Shown in pieces: positions 1-10,842 of a stretch of DNA of 64,000 nt. Position 1 is the first letter of the stretch. Each line of letters begins with the position of its first letter. The DNA comes from Protonemura montana (Eukaryota > Arthropoda > Insecta > Plecoptera > Nemouridae), in contig OX387604.1 in NCBI GenBank assembly GCA_947568835.1, positions 24,023,076 to 24,087,075 on the forward strand. Reading direction: 5' to 3'. The notes beneath the pieces were generated by a model that saw only the letters and a list, made by a program, of their open reading frames with translations, searched no databases and was not told where the DNA came from. The position numbers were made by a program, and so were the translations under genes.

Positions 1-1996
1 CTACGCTTATCTACGTTGGTCTACGCTTGCCTACGCTTATCTACGCTTATCTACGCTTGCCTACGCTTGCACGAGGGTTTTGTTAAGTTGATGCTCACGC
101 TAGTCTACGCTTGCCTACGCTTGCCTACGCTTATCTACGCTTGCCTACGCTTGCACGAGGGTTTTGTTAAGTTGATGCTCACGCTAGTCTACGCTTGCAC
201 GAGGGTTTTGTTAAGTTGATTCTCTCGCTAGTCTACGCTTGCACGAGGGTTTTGTTAAGTTGATTCTCTCGCTAGTCTACGCTTGCACGAGGGTTTTGTT
301 AAGTTGATTCTCTCGCTAGTCTACGCTTGCACGAGGGTTTTGTTAAGTTGATTCTCTCGCTAGTCTACGCTTGCACGAGGGTTTTGTTAAGTTGATTCTC
401 TCGCTAGTCTACGCTTGCACGAGGGTTTTGTTAAGTTGATGCTCACGCTAGTCTACGCTTGCACGAGGGTTTTGTTAAGTTGATTCTCTCGCTTGCCTAC
501 GCTTGCACGAGGGTTTTGTTTAGTTGATGCTCTCGCTAGTCTACGCTTGCACGAGGGTTTTGTTAAGTTGATGCTCACGCTAGTCTACGCTTGCAGCGGT
601 GTAGCTGTATGCGAGGGTTTTGTTAAGTTAATGCTCACGCTAGTCTACGCTTGCACGAGGGTTTTGTTAAGTTGATGCTCACGCTAGTCTACGCTTGCAG
701 CGGTGTAGCTGTATGCGAGGGTGAGTTTAGTTAATGCTCACGCTAGTCTACGCTTGCAGCGGTGTAGCTGTATGCGAGGGTTTTGTTAAGTTAATGCTCA
801 CGCTAGTCTACGCTTGCACGAGGGTTTTGTTAAGTTAATGCTCACGCTAGTCTACGCTTGCAGCGGTGTAGCTGTATGCGAGGGTTTTGTTAAGTTAATG
901 CTCACGCTAGTCTACGCTTGCAGCGGTGTAGCTGTATGCGAGGGTTTTGTTAAGTTAATGCTCACGCTAGTCTACGCTTGCAGCGGTGTAGCTGTATGCG
1001 AGGGTTTTTTTAAGTTGATGCTCACGCTAGTCTACGCTTGCAGCGGTGTAGCTGTATGCGAGGGTTTTGTTAAGTTAATGCTCACGCTAGTCTACGCTTG
1101 CAGCGGTGTAGCTGTATGCGAGGGTTTTGTTAAGTTGATGCTCACGCTAGTCTACGCTTGCAGCGGTGTAGCTGTATGCGAGGGTGAGTTTAGTTGATGC
1201 TCACGCTAGTCTACGCTTGCAGCGGTGTAGCTGTATGCGAGGGTTTTGTTAAGTTAATGCTCACGCTAGTCTACGCTTGCACGAGGGTTTTGTTAAGTTA
1301 ATGCTCACGCTAGTCTACGCTTGCAGCGGTGTAGCTGTATGCGAGGGTTTTGTTAAGTTAATGCTCACGCTAGTCTACGCTTGCACGAGGGTTTTGTTAA
1401 GTTGATGCTCACGCTAGTCTACGCTTGCAGCGGTGTAGCTGTATGCGAGGGTTTTGTTAAGTTAATGCTCACGCTAGTCTACGCTTGCAGCGGTGTAGCT
1501 GTATGCGAGGGTTTTGTTAAGTTGATGCTCACGCTAGTCTTCGCTTGCAGCGGTGTAGCTGTATGCGAGGGTTTTGTTAAGTTAATGCTCACGCTAGTCT
1601 ACGCTTGCAGCGGTGTAGCTGTATGCGAGGGTTTTGTTAAGTTGATGCTCACGCTAGTCTACGCTTGCAGCGGTGTAGCTGTATGCGAGGGTTTTGTTAA
1701 GTTAATGCTCACGCTAGTCTACGCTTGCAGCGGTGTAGCTGTATGCGAGGGTTTTGTTAAGTTAATGCTCACGCTAGTCTACGCTTGCAGCGGTGTAGCT
1801 GTATGCGAGGGTTTTGTTAAGTTGATGCTCACGCTAGTCTACGCTTGCAGCGGTGTAGCTGTATGCGAGGGTTTTGTTAAGTTAATGCTCACGCTAGTCT
1901 ACGCTTGCAGCGGTGTAGCTGTATGCGAGGGTTTTGTTAAGTTGATGCTCACGCTAGTCTACGCTTGCAGCGGTGTAGCTGTATGCGAGGGTGAGT
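1..1996. repeat. Hierarchical satellite array with nested 10-, 44- and 60-bp units
   Basis: The left end is built of 10-bp steps (CTACGCTTGC / CTACGCTTAT). These pass into 44-bp units that begin AGTCTACGCTTGC, continue with GAGGGTTTTGTTAAG and end TGCTCACGCT, then into 60-bp units. The 60-bp unit is the 44-bp unit with the AC before GAGGG replaced by an 18-bp stretch starting AGCGGTGTAGC. Because 60 is a multiple of 3, the 60-bp tract stays open in frame and gives repetitive frames such as 814-1197 and 1381-2052. The mixed 44/60 order breaks those frames elsewhere, so I do not read them as a gene. The array is cut by the window edge on the left and ends at about 1996 in single-copy DNA. Confidence 0.97.
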
Positions 1997-2788
1997 TTAG
2001 CGAGGGTCAAAAACCAAAGAAGCCGGTAATTGTTGAAGCTGATGGGCATTAGCGCAATGGACGCAGAAAGGAACGTGTCCAGAAAATAAATAAATAAAAA
2101 GCGACGCGATAGGTAGAAGGGGAAGCAGCTGCATGAGGGAAGGGAGGAAAATTGTTGAAAATACTAATGAAAATGAGAGGAAAAACTTAAAGGGGACAGA
2201 CTAGGGTATTTGAAGTAGTATAGTGAATGTGGATGAATGATGAAAGTTCAGATTGAAGTTGAGTTTCAGATGACAGCCGGCCGGAGAGAAGAGCGGTCGA
2301 AATGGGGCAGAGACAGATTTGTGGGAAGCTAATGGAATAAAACGGTTCGTGAATCGTGGGGAAAGGAATTCCATTGCGCACATAGATGTTTGATTGGATA
2401 TTGGCTTTGTACTAACGATTCTAAGTTAAAGTTAGCTTTATAGGAAACATTGCACTAGTGTTTTTGTGCACACTGCTGAAGGTGAGCAAATTAAATTCAC
2501 ACTCATCTCTGAGAATGTGTTTCTATCTGCCGCTCTTTGCATCTGCCGAGAAATCCCTTGCAGAGTTGATTTCATATTTTTCTCCGTAATATCATATTTT
2601 AATATTAAATTAGCCGGTGCTTCAATTAAGCCGTCAAAGGGAATTGCCAACGCTGAGCTAATCAGCGTTGGCTGGGAGCAAGCATATAACAGGGCGCTGC
2701 ACATTTTACCAGCTTTATTGCATTATATCTTACATAAAGACATGTGAATGAATAACCTAGGAATGCTGCGTTTTACCGAATGGTTTGG
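1997..2788. other. Single-copy spacer, purine-rich at 2060-2200
   Basis: This stretch has no repeat or convincing gene. The plus strand at about 2060-2200 is rich in A and G, with an (AAAT) run near 2085. Open frames here are short and unrelated to anything I recognise. Confidence 0.6.
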
Positions 2789-3268
2789 CGTGTTGGAAAC
2801 ACCGGTTCTCGTGAGATCACTGAAATTAAGCAACACTGCGCTGAGTTGGATGGGTAACTATCACACACATGACCAGTTCTGTTCGGGAGAGAAGTTGGAG
2901 GTATGAACGTTAGTACAGCAACTGCACTCACCTTTAGATAATATCTTATTTAAATTGCAAACGCTTGCAATGTGCGGGGTATTTTATTCATTCATTCACC
3001 TTGCTTATCTACCTCTCGACAACATGGATTTGTGGAGAAATCCTGTTGTTCGCTTTGTACCGTCCTTCAAAAAGGACGTTAAGCCCGTGGTCCCTTTGGT
3101 GCTATTTGACAGGAGTAGGCTAGTGCCGGCACCGAATTTCCCTTCCTCCCTTCTATGCTAGGTCAGGTTCATCATCATCCTCGTAATCATCCGCTCATTC
3201 ACCGACGCCAGTAGACCAGTGCCGCAGGGCCAGTTGTCAAAACAGTGCGTCGTTAAACTCCAATAATC
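2789..3268 (+). mobile_element. 5S-type SINE (SINE3-like), copy A
   Basis: The head matches the internal promoter part of 5S rRNA: ACACCGGTTCTCGT, then GAGATCACTGAAATTAAGC (box A and nearby), then GGATGGGTAAC (box C). The 5S match stops there and a body follows that is shared with the copies at 3982-4352 and 37888-38309. The shared body includes ATGACCAGTTCTGTTCGGGA, GACGTTAAGCC, and near the 3' end AACAGTGCGTCGTTAAAC followed by an A/T tail. It is a non-autonomous, Pol III-type retroposon by its parts (inference). It carries an extra stretch of about 68 bp at 2933-3000 that the other copies lack. I could not find target-site duplications with confidence. A real 5S gene is excluded because the 5' and 3' thirds of 5S are absent. 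Confidence 0.8.
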
Positions 3269-3969
3269 AATGATGCATTTGACATTCTACCCCCTTATCA
3301 TCACTCCAACCCTATCACCCCATAGCGTAGTATTGCATCATCAACCCTCAAAATCAGAAACCGTCTGGTCTACGTATTTGGTTGACGCAACGATGTTTTC
3401 AATGAAAACATACCAAAATAATATTTGACGGCAAAAGCAAAGGTTTTTTAATCAATTTTCCACAGCAGTAGCAGAAGCAGAGAGAAATGGGAAAGACATT
3501 TTTTTAGACGGTATGTGTGCATCGTATGTGGCCCCGTGGTATGGCCCCAATTATCTAACGGATGTTATAGAGGAACCTTTCACAAATTTCCGATGAATTT
3601 TGCGATGATTTAATCATTTTTATGCGGATTCACATATTTTGTTCGGATGTGTACTTGGCAATAAAATCATCTGAAAAGCAATGTAGTTTTTCCATTAAAA
3701 ATATAATCGCTTGAGTACTCGGAGAAAATGTTTTGCTAGTGCTTCACCCACCTCTGATAGAGCTTATTGAGTGGCAGCAGCTAGTTTTTGCCGTGCATTT
3801 TAATGGAGATAAAGAATACTAGTGCTTAATAAAACACGACGTTGACTTCTGAATACGTTTGGTCTTCTGTGCGTCTCGCACTAGCGACCGAAGGGCCGGA
3901 TGTGTTCTGGGACAAGGGTTCTGAGAACCACTGGGTCAATTCAACTGAGTAACAAGAATTGGGAACAAA
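3269..3969. other. Single-copy spacer between two SINE copies
   Basis: AT-rich DNA without repeats or coding signs. Beyond the SINE tail at 3268 I see nothing recognisable until the target-site duplication at 3970. Confidence 0.6.
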
Positions 3970-3981
3970 CTGCAGATTTTT

Positions 3982-4352
3982 TATTAATTTGTGGAGTTTA
4001 ACGACGCACTGTTTTGACATCTGGCCATACAGAACTGGTCGAATGGCGCCGGTGAATGAGTGGATGATGGTGATGAACATTACCTAGCTTAGAAGGGAGG
4101 AGGGAAAACCCGGTACGTAGCCGGTACATAGCCTACTCCTGTCGAAGAGCACCAAGAGGACCACCGGCTTAACGTCCCTTCCGAAGGATGGTACAACTCA
4201 AACAGCAGGATTCTTCCACAAATCGAGAGGTTGATAAGCAAGGCGTATGAAGTTGCTGTACTAACTTTCATCCCTCCAACCTCTCTCCCGAACAGAACTG
4301 GTCATGTGTACGACGGTCACCCATCCAACACCGGACTCAGCGCAGTGTTGTT
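3982..4352 (-). mobile_element. 5S-type SINE, copy B, 5'-truncated, with 12-bp target-site duplication
   Basis: Read on the minus strand it begins inside the 5S-like head (CAACACTGCGCTGAG), keeps box C as GGATGGGTGACC, and runs through the shared body to GTGCGTCGTTAAACTCC and a short TTAATAA tail. The plus-strand 12-mer CTGCAGATTTTT lies directly on both sides (3970-3981 and 4353-4364). That is a target-site duplication, so the element's ends are fixed and it arrived by retroposition. Its body matches copies A and C at most positions. Frames at 3826-4080, 4089-4271 and 4231-4515 are shadows of this element. Confidence 0.9.
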
Positions 4353-4364
4353 CTGCAGATTTTT

Positions 4365-4892
4365 CCTACCATTTCGAAGGGTATTCAGATATACTTCTCT
4401 CTGCAGCTACAGCTATAATAAAATCGAGTTAAAGCTACTCAAAGGATTGCCAGACAAAGATGAAACGAGAACTAGAAAGAGAGGAAGAAAATTGATCAAA
4501 GAACATAGTTTGTAATACAACCTTTCTTGCTTAAAAATTATTCTTCTTTTTATGGAAATATGTTTGTCTGGGATTTTTCTTGCGTTACAGAGAGTTTGTT
4601 GACAGTCAGGATTTCCAGCAGCAGCCCGAGTGTCGCGTTACAATCTCGTATAACACGGACACGCGTGATAATCTGCCCCGACCCCGAAATTCACACGAAA
4701 ATCTATTCCTTCTTCATTTTCAGAACTAACGGTGGCGATAACAAATCAATACACCCGGCCTAGAAAAGCTATTCATATTTTTCTTTCCCCCACCCCACCA
4801 CTTCTATCAGCCCCTTTACAGTCAACCCCGTTAACAACGTGCCATGACCGATTTGGCGCTAAGAAGCGTGAAAGTCAACAGCAAGGCCCTAA
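4365..4892. other. Single-copy spacer before the 11-bp minisatellite
   Basis: No gene or repeat is apparent. Short open frames at 4527-4763 and 4732-5046 have no recognisable domain, and the second runs into the minisatellite. Confidence 0.55.
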
Positions 4893-4894
4893 CC

Positions 4895-5995
4895 AAAGCA
4901 TAACCAGGGTAAAACCAGGGCAACACCAGGGCAACACCAGGGCAACACCAGGGCATAACCAGGGTAAAACCAGGGCAACACCAGGGCAACACCAGGGCAT
5001 AACCAGGGCAACACCAGGGCAACACCAGGGCAACACCAGGGCATAACCAGGGCAACACCAGGGCAACACCAGGGCAACACCAGGGCATAACCAGGGCAAC
5101 ACCAGGGCATAACCAGGGCAACACCAGGGCATAACCAGGGCAACACCAGGGCAACACCATGGCAACACCAGGGCAACACCAGGGCAACACCAGGGCAACA
5201 CCAGGGCAACACCAGGGCATAACCAGGGCAACACCAGGGCATAACCAGGGCAACACCAGGGCATAACCAGGGTAAAACCAGGGCATAACCAGGGCAACAC
5301 CAGGGCATAACCAGGCCACACCAGGGCAACACCAGGGCAACACCAGGGCAACACCAGGGCAACACCATGGCAACACCAGGGCAACACCAGGGCAACACCA
5401 GGGCAACACCAGGGCAACACCAGGGCAACACCAGGGCATAACCAGGGCAACACCAGGGCATAACCAGGGCAACACCAGGGCATAACCAGGGTAAAACCAG
5501 GGCATAACCAGGGCAACACCAGGGCATAACCAGGGCAACACCAGGGCAACACCAGGGCAACACTAGGGCAACACCAGGGCAACACCAGGGCAACACCAGG
5601 GCATAACCAGGGCAACACCAGGGCAATACCAGGGCAACACCAGGGCATAACCAGGGTAAAACCAGGGCATAACCAGGGCAACACCAGGGCAACACCAGGG
5701 CAACACCAGGGCAACACCAGAGCAACACCAGGGCAACACCAGGGCAACACCAGGGCAACACCAGGGCAACACCAGGGCAACACCAGGGCAACACCAGGGC
5801 AACACCAGGGCAACACCAGGGCAACACCAGGGCAACACCAGGGCAACACCAGGGTAACACCAGGGTAACACCAGGGCAACACCAGGGCAACACCAGGGCA
5901 ACACCAGGGCATAACCAGGGTAACACCAGGGCAACACCAGGGCAACACCAGGGCAACACCATGGCAACACTAGGGCAACACAAGGGCAACACTAG
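4895..5995. repeat. 11-bp minisatellite, about 100 units
   Basis: The unit is GGGCAACACCA, with common variants GGGCATAACCA and GGGTAAAACCA. Since 11 is not a multiple of 3, each frame cycles through all phases every 33 bp and reads the same 11-residue peptide (WCCPGVALVLP on the minus strand). This explains the long minus-strand frames of up to about 400 codons. Blocks of variant units are duplicated inside the array: the GGGTAAAACCA block at about 5270 recurs about 219 bp later. The rare CACCATGG variant at 5155 recurs about 208 bp later. Confidence 0.97.
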
Positions 5996-6728
5996 GACGG
6001 AACTAGGCCCGAACCAGAAATATACCTGTTTTTTCGACAGGTTTTTAGCCAGCGAGCCAATCTCGAGTGCCATTGGTGATGATTTGAGGCATTGATAAGT
6101 CACTACGGGTGGTCAGGGGAGAGGGACCGAGGGGACTAGCTGCCAGTGAGTCAGACGAACACGCATGGGAGACCGGCAGATGGCCACTGCCAGGAGTGCT
6201 AAGCGCAACAAATTGCTCTGGTGATAGGTGCCTCCCCCCACCCCCTTAGCACCACCCTCACCAAGTCTCGAGTGCCGAGCAGGTTCACTTACTCACCCCG
6301 GCCAAACTTGAGGAAATATTTCAACAATTAGTTGCATCATTAGTCATTAAGTCGTAGCTAAATGCAAGTTTAATGCACTGACGTCAGTACTTGCTTTAGA
6401 AGTCGGCCGTTTCAATTATTCTTGCGATTTCATTGTTTTTTTTTTTTTTTTTTCCTAGCAAGGTGGAAATTTCAATCACATCGTAGCGAATTACGGTTAA
6501 AACTCTAAAAAACATCCAAAATACGCAGCCTTTTTTTTAGTCACACACCGTGGACTCGTATTAGCTTTATAAATTCCTTTAAACCCCTGCCACCCACTGC
6601 CCACGTCGCCCCACCCTCAATCGCATATCTTTGTGTATTCAGCATTATTAAAGTGTGCACCCCTTTTAATAACCTACTAGTTCCCTTGTGTAATGAATCA
6701 TCTCTCTCCCCGCTGCCCCTGCCCTCTG

Positions 6729-6741
6729 CCCCCCCCCCCCC
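6729..6741. repeat. Poly-C run, 13 nt
   Basis: Thirteen consecutive C on the plus strand inside a pyrimidine-rich stretch. Confidence 0.95.
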
Positions 6742-6985
6742 TCCCGGAACAACCAACCCCTAGCCCAAAGCCATGTAGAAACAGTAATGTAAACTACCCT
6801 GCACCTACTATAATAGCTACCCAATCATAATACATCTTTCCAAGCTCGTCGTCTCTCATATATCAAAGTTTTCGCCAAAATATGCTCCTTTATCAAGAGT
6901 GCGCTCCGGAATTTTCTAAGGGGTTAATAACGGTGGTTACTTTTTGGGGAGTGAAGGGAAGTGGGTAGGGTGATTGTGGCTGAGG

Positions 6986-6999
6986 CCGGCCCGGGCCGG
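6986..6999. repeat. GC-only perfect palindrome
   Basis: CCGGCCCGGGCCGG reads identically on both strands. It sits in a GC-only patch of about 25 bp inside AT-rich DNA, followed by GGGGCCGGGGC. Confidence 0.9.
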
Positions 7000-7423
7000 G
7001 GCCGGGGCTACTCGGCCCTTTTTATGACCCCAGATGACCAACTAGCTCCATCCTAATATTTATCCACGATGAGAGTGCACTTATCTTGTATTTCTGATAT
7101 TACTTTTCTAACAAACCAGTGAAAGGTGAAATGAAATGGATTTTTTGGCATTTTTCCGTACCCAACACTTTGCTTACATTAACCTTCCTTTTTATAATCT
7201 ACAAAAAAAAATGTCTGAAATTTAGCTGCAAAGAACGTCATTTTCTACGATTCATGGGGCGCAATGAAAATCCTTTTGTTACGCATATCGCATGATGTTT
7301 TGTCAATGCTTGAAGGAGCTTCAACAATAGTAATCCATCGGTTCCCTCTCCAACGGCCCCTCCCCCACGCAATCAAGTCACCCTCTGCCCTGTCTCTGTC
7401 GCACGCATCAGCTGTCTACGCAG

Positions 7424-7438
7424 CCCCCCCCCCCCCCC
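7424..7438. repeat. Poly-C run, 15 nt
   Basis: Fifteen consecutive C, followed by ACCCCACCCC. Confidence 0.95.
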
Positions 7439-7519
7439 ACCCCACCCCTTCCCTTCTTGTCAGCGCAACACTTCCCTGTACGCATCATCAGAGCAGAGAT
7501 GAATGCCTGGTAACCGAGA

Positions 7520-7612
7520 ATTTTGACTTCAGAAGTGATACCAACCATTGCATTTTGATCCCAAAAGTCATACCAACCGAGCATTTTCACTCCAAAAGTG
7601 ATACAACCACTG
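7520..7612. repeat. Three diverged 31-32-bp tandem units
   Basis: Each unit starts ATTTT(G/C)A, contains CAAAAGT or CAGAAGT, then (G/C)ATACCAACC or GATACAACC. They are clearly related but diverged, an old small tandem triplication. Confidence 0.75.
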
Positions 7613-8888
7613 AATTTGAACACTAGGCACCGTCCTTGATCTAGTGTTCACTTGACTGGCTTGCATTATTTCTGTCATATCTTGATTCAAACCTAGACGG
7701 AGAATTCTCGACACAAACTGTGCGGTTTAACGACTTAACTAGACAATGCAATAAGTTTGCTGCGCTCATATTTAGACACACCTTAGCCTATACACCTGAC
7801 ATGCTCTTTTAACATGCCATAAGATTGATGAGCATGAAAACATGACAACTCCAACATAATAGATGATTTGTAGAGGTTATTGTAACATTTTTATTTTAAC
7901 AAAGGTCTGAGCGAATTTTCTAAAGCCTCTTTTGTGTTATTGTTTGTCAAGTCAGGATGACAAATTTGATCTGGAAGATTGGAACAGAAAAAAAATCTCT
8001 GTAATAACAGCATAAGTGAAATAATTTAGTGATGGCGAAAAGGCTGCAGAAGCTAGAGGCGAATCAACTAGAAACTTACGTAAATAACGTCGAACTCAAA
8101 TATCGAGATATATAGCTAAAGCGATTGGTTTTGCTAGGCGCGCTTGGAAATTTAATAAATGTCAATGTGGGAATATAATTAAACACGTGCAGCTTTCAAA
8201 TTGGAATTGAGTTTCCATTAGATATGCATTTCTCACATAAAAGTTAATCATTTGATTTGAAAAGCAGTAGCGTGACTGATATTTTACAACCGTATGTTCT
8301 TGGAAAATACATATTGGGCGCTCGAGTAATCTATCATGTCTTCGCATACCCGAGCTCAGAAGCAAATGTACCGAATGTATCTAACATTTCTGCGAATTGG
8401 TACAAATAACATAACATCAACTGAGTACAAATCAGCGGACACCATGAATGTTTTCAGTTTTCCTTTACGCTCGTAAAAAATGCTCGAAATAACGCTGGTT
8501 GGTATGGGTGGGTAGGTTTTGTGAGGGGGTGGGGGCGAAACCGACGTCAATCCATCACAAATATGAAACGTCACTCGGACATATTCAATTTGGACCAATC
8601 AATACCGGCAAAGCTGGCTGTTCGGATCTCGCCAAGCCACATAAGATGGGCATTGTTTCATTCATTTCAAACACAAAATAGTTGAACAGTTTGATATTTT
8701 TTGTCTACGTATAGACACGTTACTTGCTTGCATTCGGTTCAACTGAGTTTAAGAAAGTATTTACATAGAAACAGTTATGAAGCAGTTTTCGGCAAATTAA
8801 GTGTCTCAATAACTTGACTTTGCCGCATTGGTGATGTACCAAATCTTGAGACACGTTACTGTGAGGTGTCGCGGTAGGTGTTTTTTGT

Positions 8889-8912
8889 GGGGGGGGGGGG
8901 GGGGGGGGGGGG
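8889..8912. repeat. Poly-G run, 24 nt
   Basis: Twenty-four consecutive G on the plus strand, flanked by TTTTTTGT and TTACGGGGG. Confidence 0.95.
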
Positions 8913-10788
8913 TTACGGGGGAGTTACGGGTGCAGGGTTGGTCGATTATTTCCAAAATTACAACTGACAGGAAAAAAGGTAAAAATACTGACTGATTCAC
9001 ACGTACTCTTGGTTGTATTTTTTCTTCCACAACGCAAGGGCTTATGCGGTGCCAACTGTCCCTCCATTATTTTACGCTGAGGCAAAATCAAAGCTTGTTT
9101 TCATGCTTTAAAATCCCCGGATTACAGCAGCGTATTCTGAGAGACCAAATCAATCGAAGGCCCGGTTGTCAAACTGTCGAGACTCATTGTAAATAACTAA
9201 TAACTTAGGTAAAGACAGCCTATTCTATAAGTCTGATTTAAAATTCGAAGCTCTAAGAAGGAGAGAAAGAGAGACAGATTCTACGGCAACATGGATACGA
9301 AACAACTAGCAGAGAAAGCAAGGACCTCTTCACTCTCCTTATACCCAGTAGTAGAAAATGTCATATTGTTTTTTGTTTTTTTATATATTTTTTATATTCC
9401 TAAATATGATAATTTTTACAAATTCGAACATGATCTGAGGGCAAATTACATGCTATGTTTAAAAAGTTTTTTTGGGTTTTTCGTGATGGACACTTGAACT
9501 ATCTTAGTGATAGATGGAGGAAATATTACCTCCCAGATTGGATCCAGTTGTTCTCGCTTAGCTTTCCTACAGTATGAATTTATCTGCCGAATCAGCGGAA
9601 TAGTTTTTCATGTGAACGCGTGCTGCACAGGTACTGTTCAAGGCAAATTATGCAAACTGTAGCGAACTCTGCTCTGGAATCTCATCACTCGCCAAGCCAT
9701 CCCAAGTTTTAGTAACTCAGACATTCTCACTTGTCTCACCAACTATAGGTATTGCCGTTCTGCTTCTCATTGATAACAAAACCAACGAGTTACCTCCCTA
9801 CGTGCACCTGTATAGCGCGAATGTATTCACGGTGGTGTTCACCTAGCGCTAATAAACAATTGTAGGTAACAAATTCCTCCAAGTTATAATTACACACTAA
9901 AGGTTATAAGTTAAGTTAGTTAACTTGGAGTTTATTGCATGCAAAGCAGCAGTAAATCTAAACGACTACTTTAAAGACCTGTTTGCTGTTGCTACTACTT
10001 GATCAAATGCTCCGATAGATGGCGCTGATAATGGTCGACTTAACACGCAAACTAACCATGCTTTACGTGATTTTATTATGTTTTAAAGGAGGTTTTATGG
10101 TTACAGACTGTAAGAGGTAGGCATGTAATGTGTACCTATTGTTTCGCGAGGTTGAATAATAGCAAAGAGTGGAGAGACATATGAGAATGTCTTCACCTTG
10201 TCCCGTCACACGGAGAAATGGTTCCCCACTAAAACCCCATGCGGTGTTACTTCCGACCAACACCTGGCACATCCGGACATGTGTAGGTTGAGATAGAAGG
10301 CTGTTGTGTCCCTAAAGACGTCGCTTGTCCCTTTGCGGAACGTCAGATGTTACGCTGATCAATTTTACACCGATCATTGGGCTGGCGACTTGCGAAATGT
10401 GATCGAATTTTGGAGCACGACTTGTACATTCTGTTCACTGTCTGATAGCAGAAAATAAAACGGCTAGATTTCACTTGGTTGATCTAGACCAACGTATACA
10501 AATTTACAATAGCAATGCTAATGGAAAATGGTAATGGCAATGCTAAGTGAACATAGAAATGGGAATAGTGAAATATTAGGTATTTACAAGTAAACACTGT
10601 TTAACACTTTATATTCTGACACGCTTCCAATTCCTGAATGATATTGAAACATTATGTTTAGATTCGTGAACTTGGTAGAAAAGCTGCGTGCTGTTACTTA
10701 GTTCGAGGTCTCCTAACAACGAAACTAAATTCGTAGTTAAAATTGTGTTCATAGCATGAGGAGGGAGAAAAGATGGCCGTGTCTAATG

Positions 10789-10842
10789 CCACGTGGTGCT
10801 ATCGATTGCAGCACCACCTAGTGACGTGGGCTGGGCCCACGT
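10789..10842. other. Two adjacent hairpins with E-box
   Basis: The first hairpin pairs GTGGTGCT (10793-10800) with AGCACCAC (10810-10817) over a 9-nt loop. The second pairs ACGTGGGC (10824-10831) with GCCCACGT (10835-10842) over a 3-nt loop. A CACGTG E-box lies at 10790-10795. Function is unknown. Confidence 0.7.

Noticed and set aside
814-2052. Plus frames of 127 and 223 codons with a 20-residue repeat, possibly a repeat protein
   Set aside because: The unit is a multiple of 3 so the frame stays open by arithmetic; 44-bp units interrupt it and there is no signal or partner domain.
2789-2870. A 5S rRNA gene
   Set aside because: Only the internal promoter part matches 5S, and the same sequence recurs with a common non-5S body, so it is a SINE head.
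4831-6103. Four long minus-strand frames of 135-404 codons with LPWCCPG repeats
   Set aside because: They are products of the 11-bp array, which is open in all frames; no non-repeat domain is attached.
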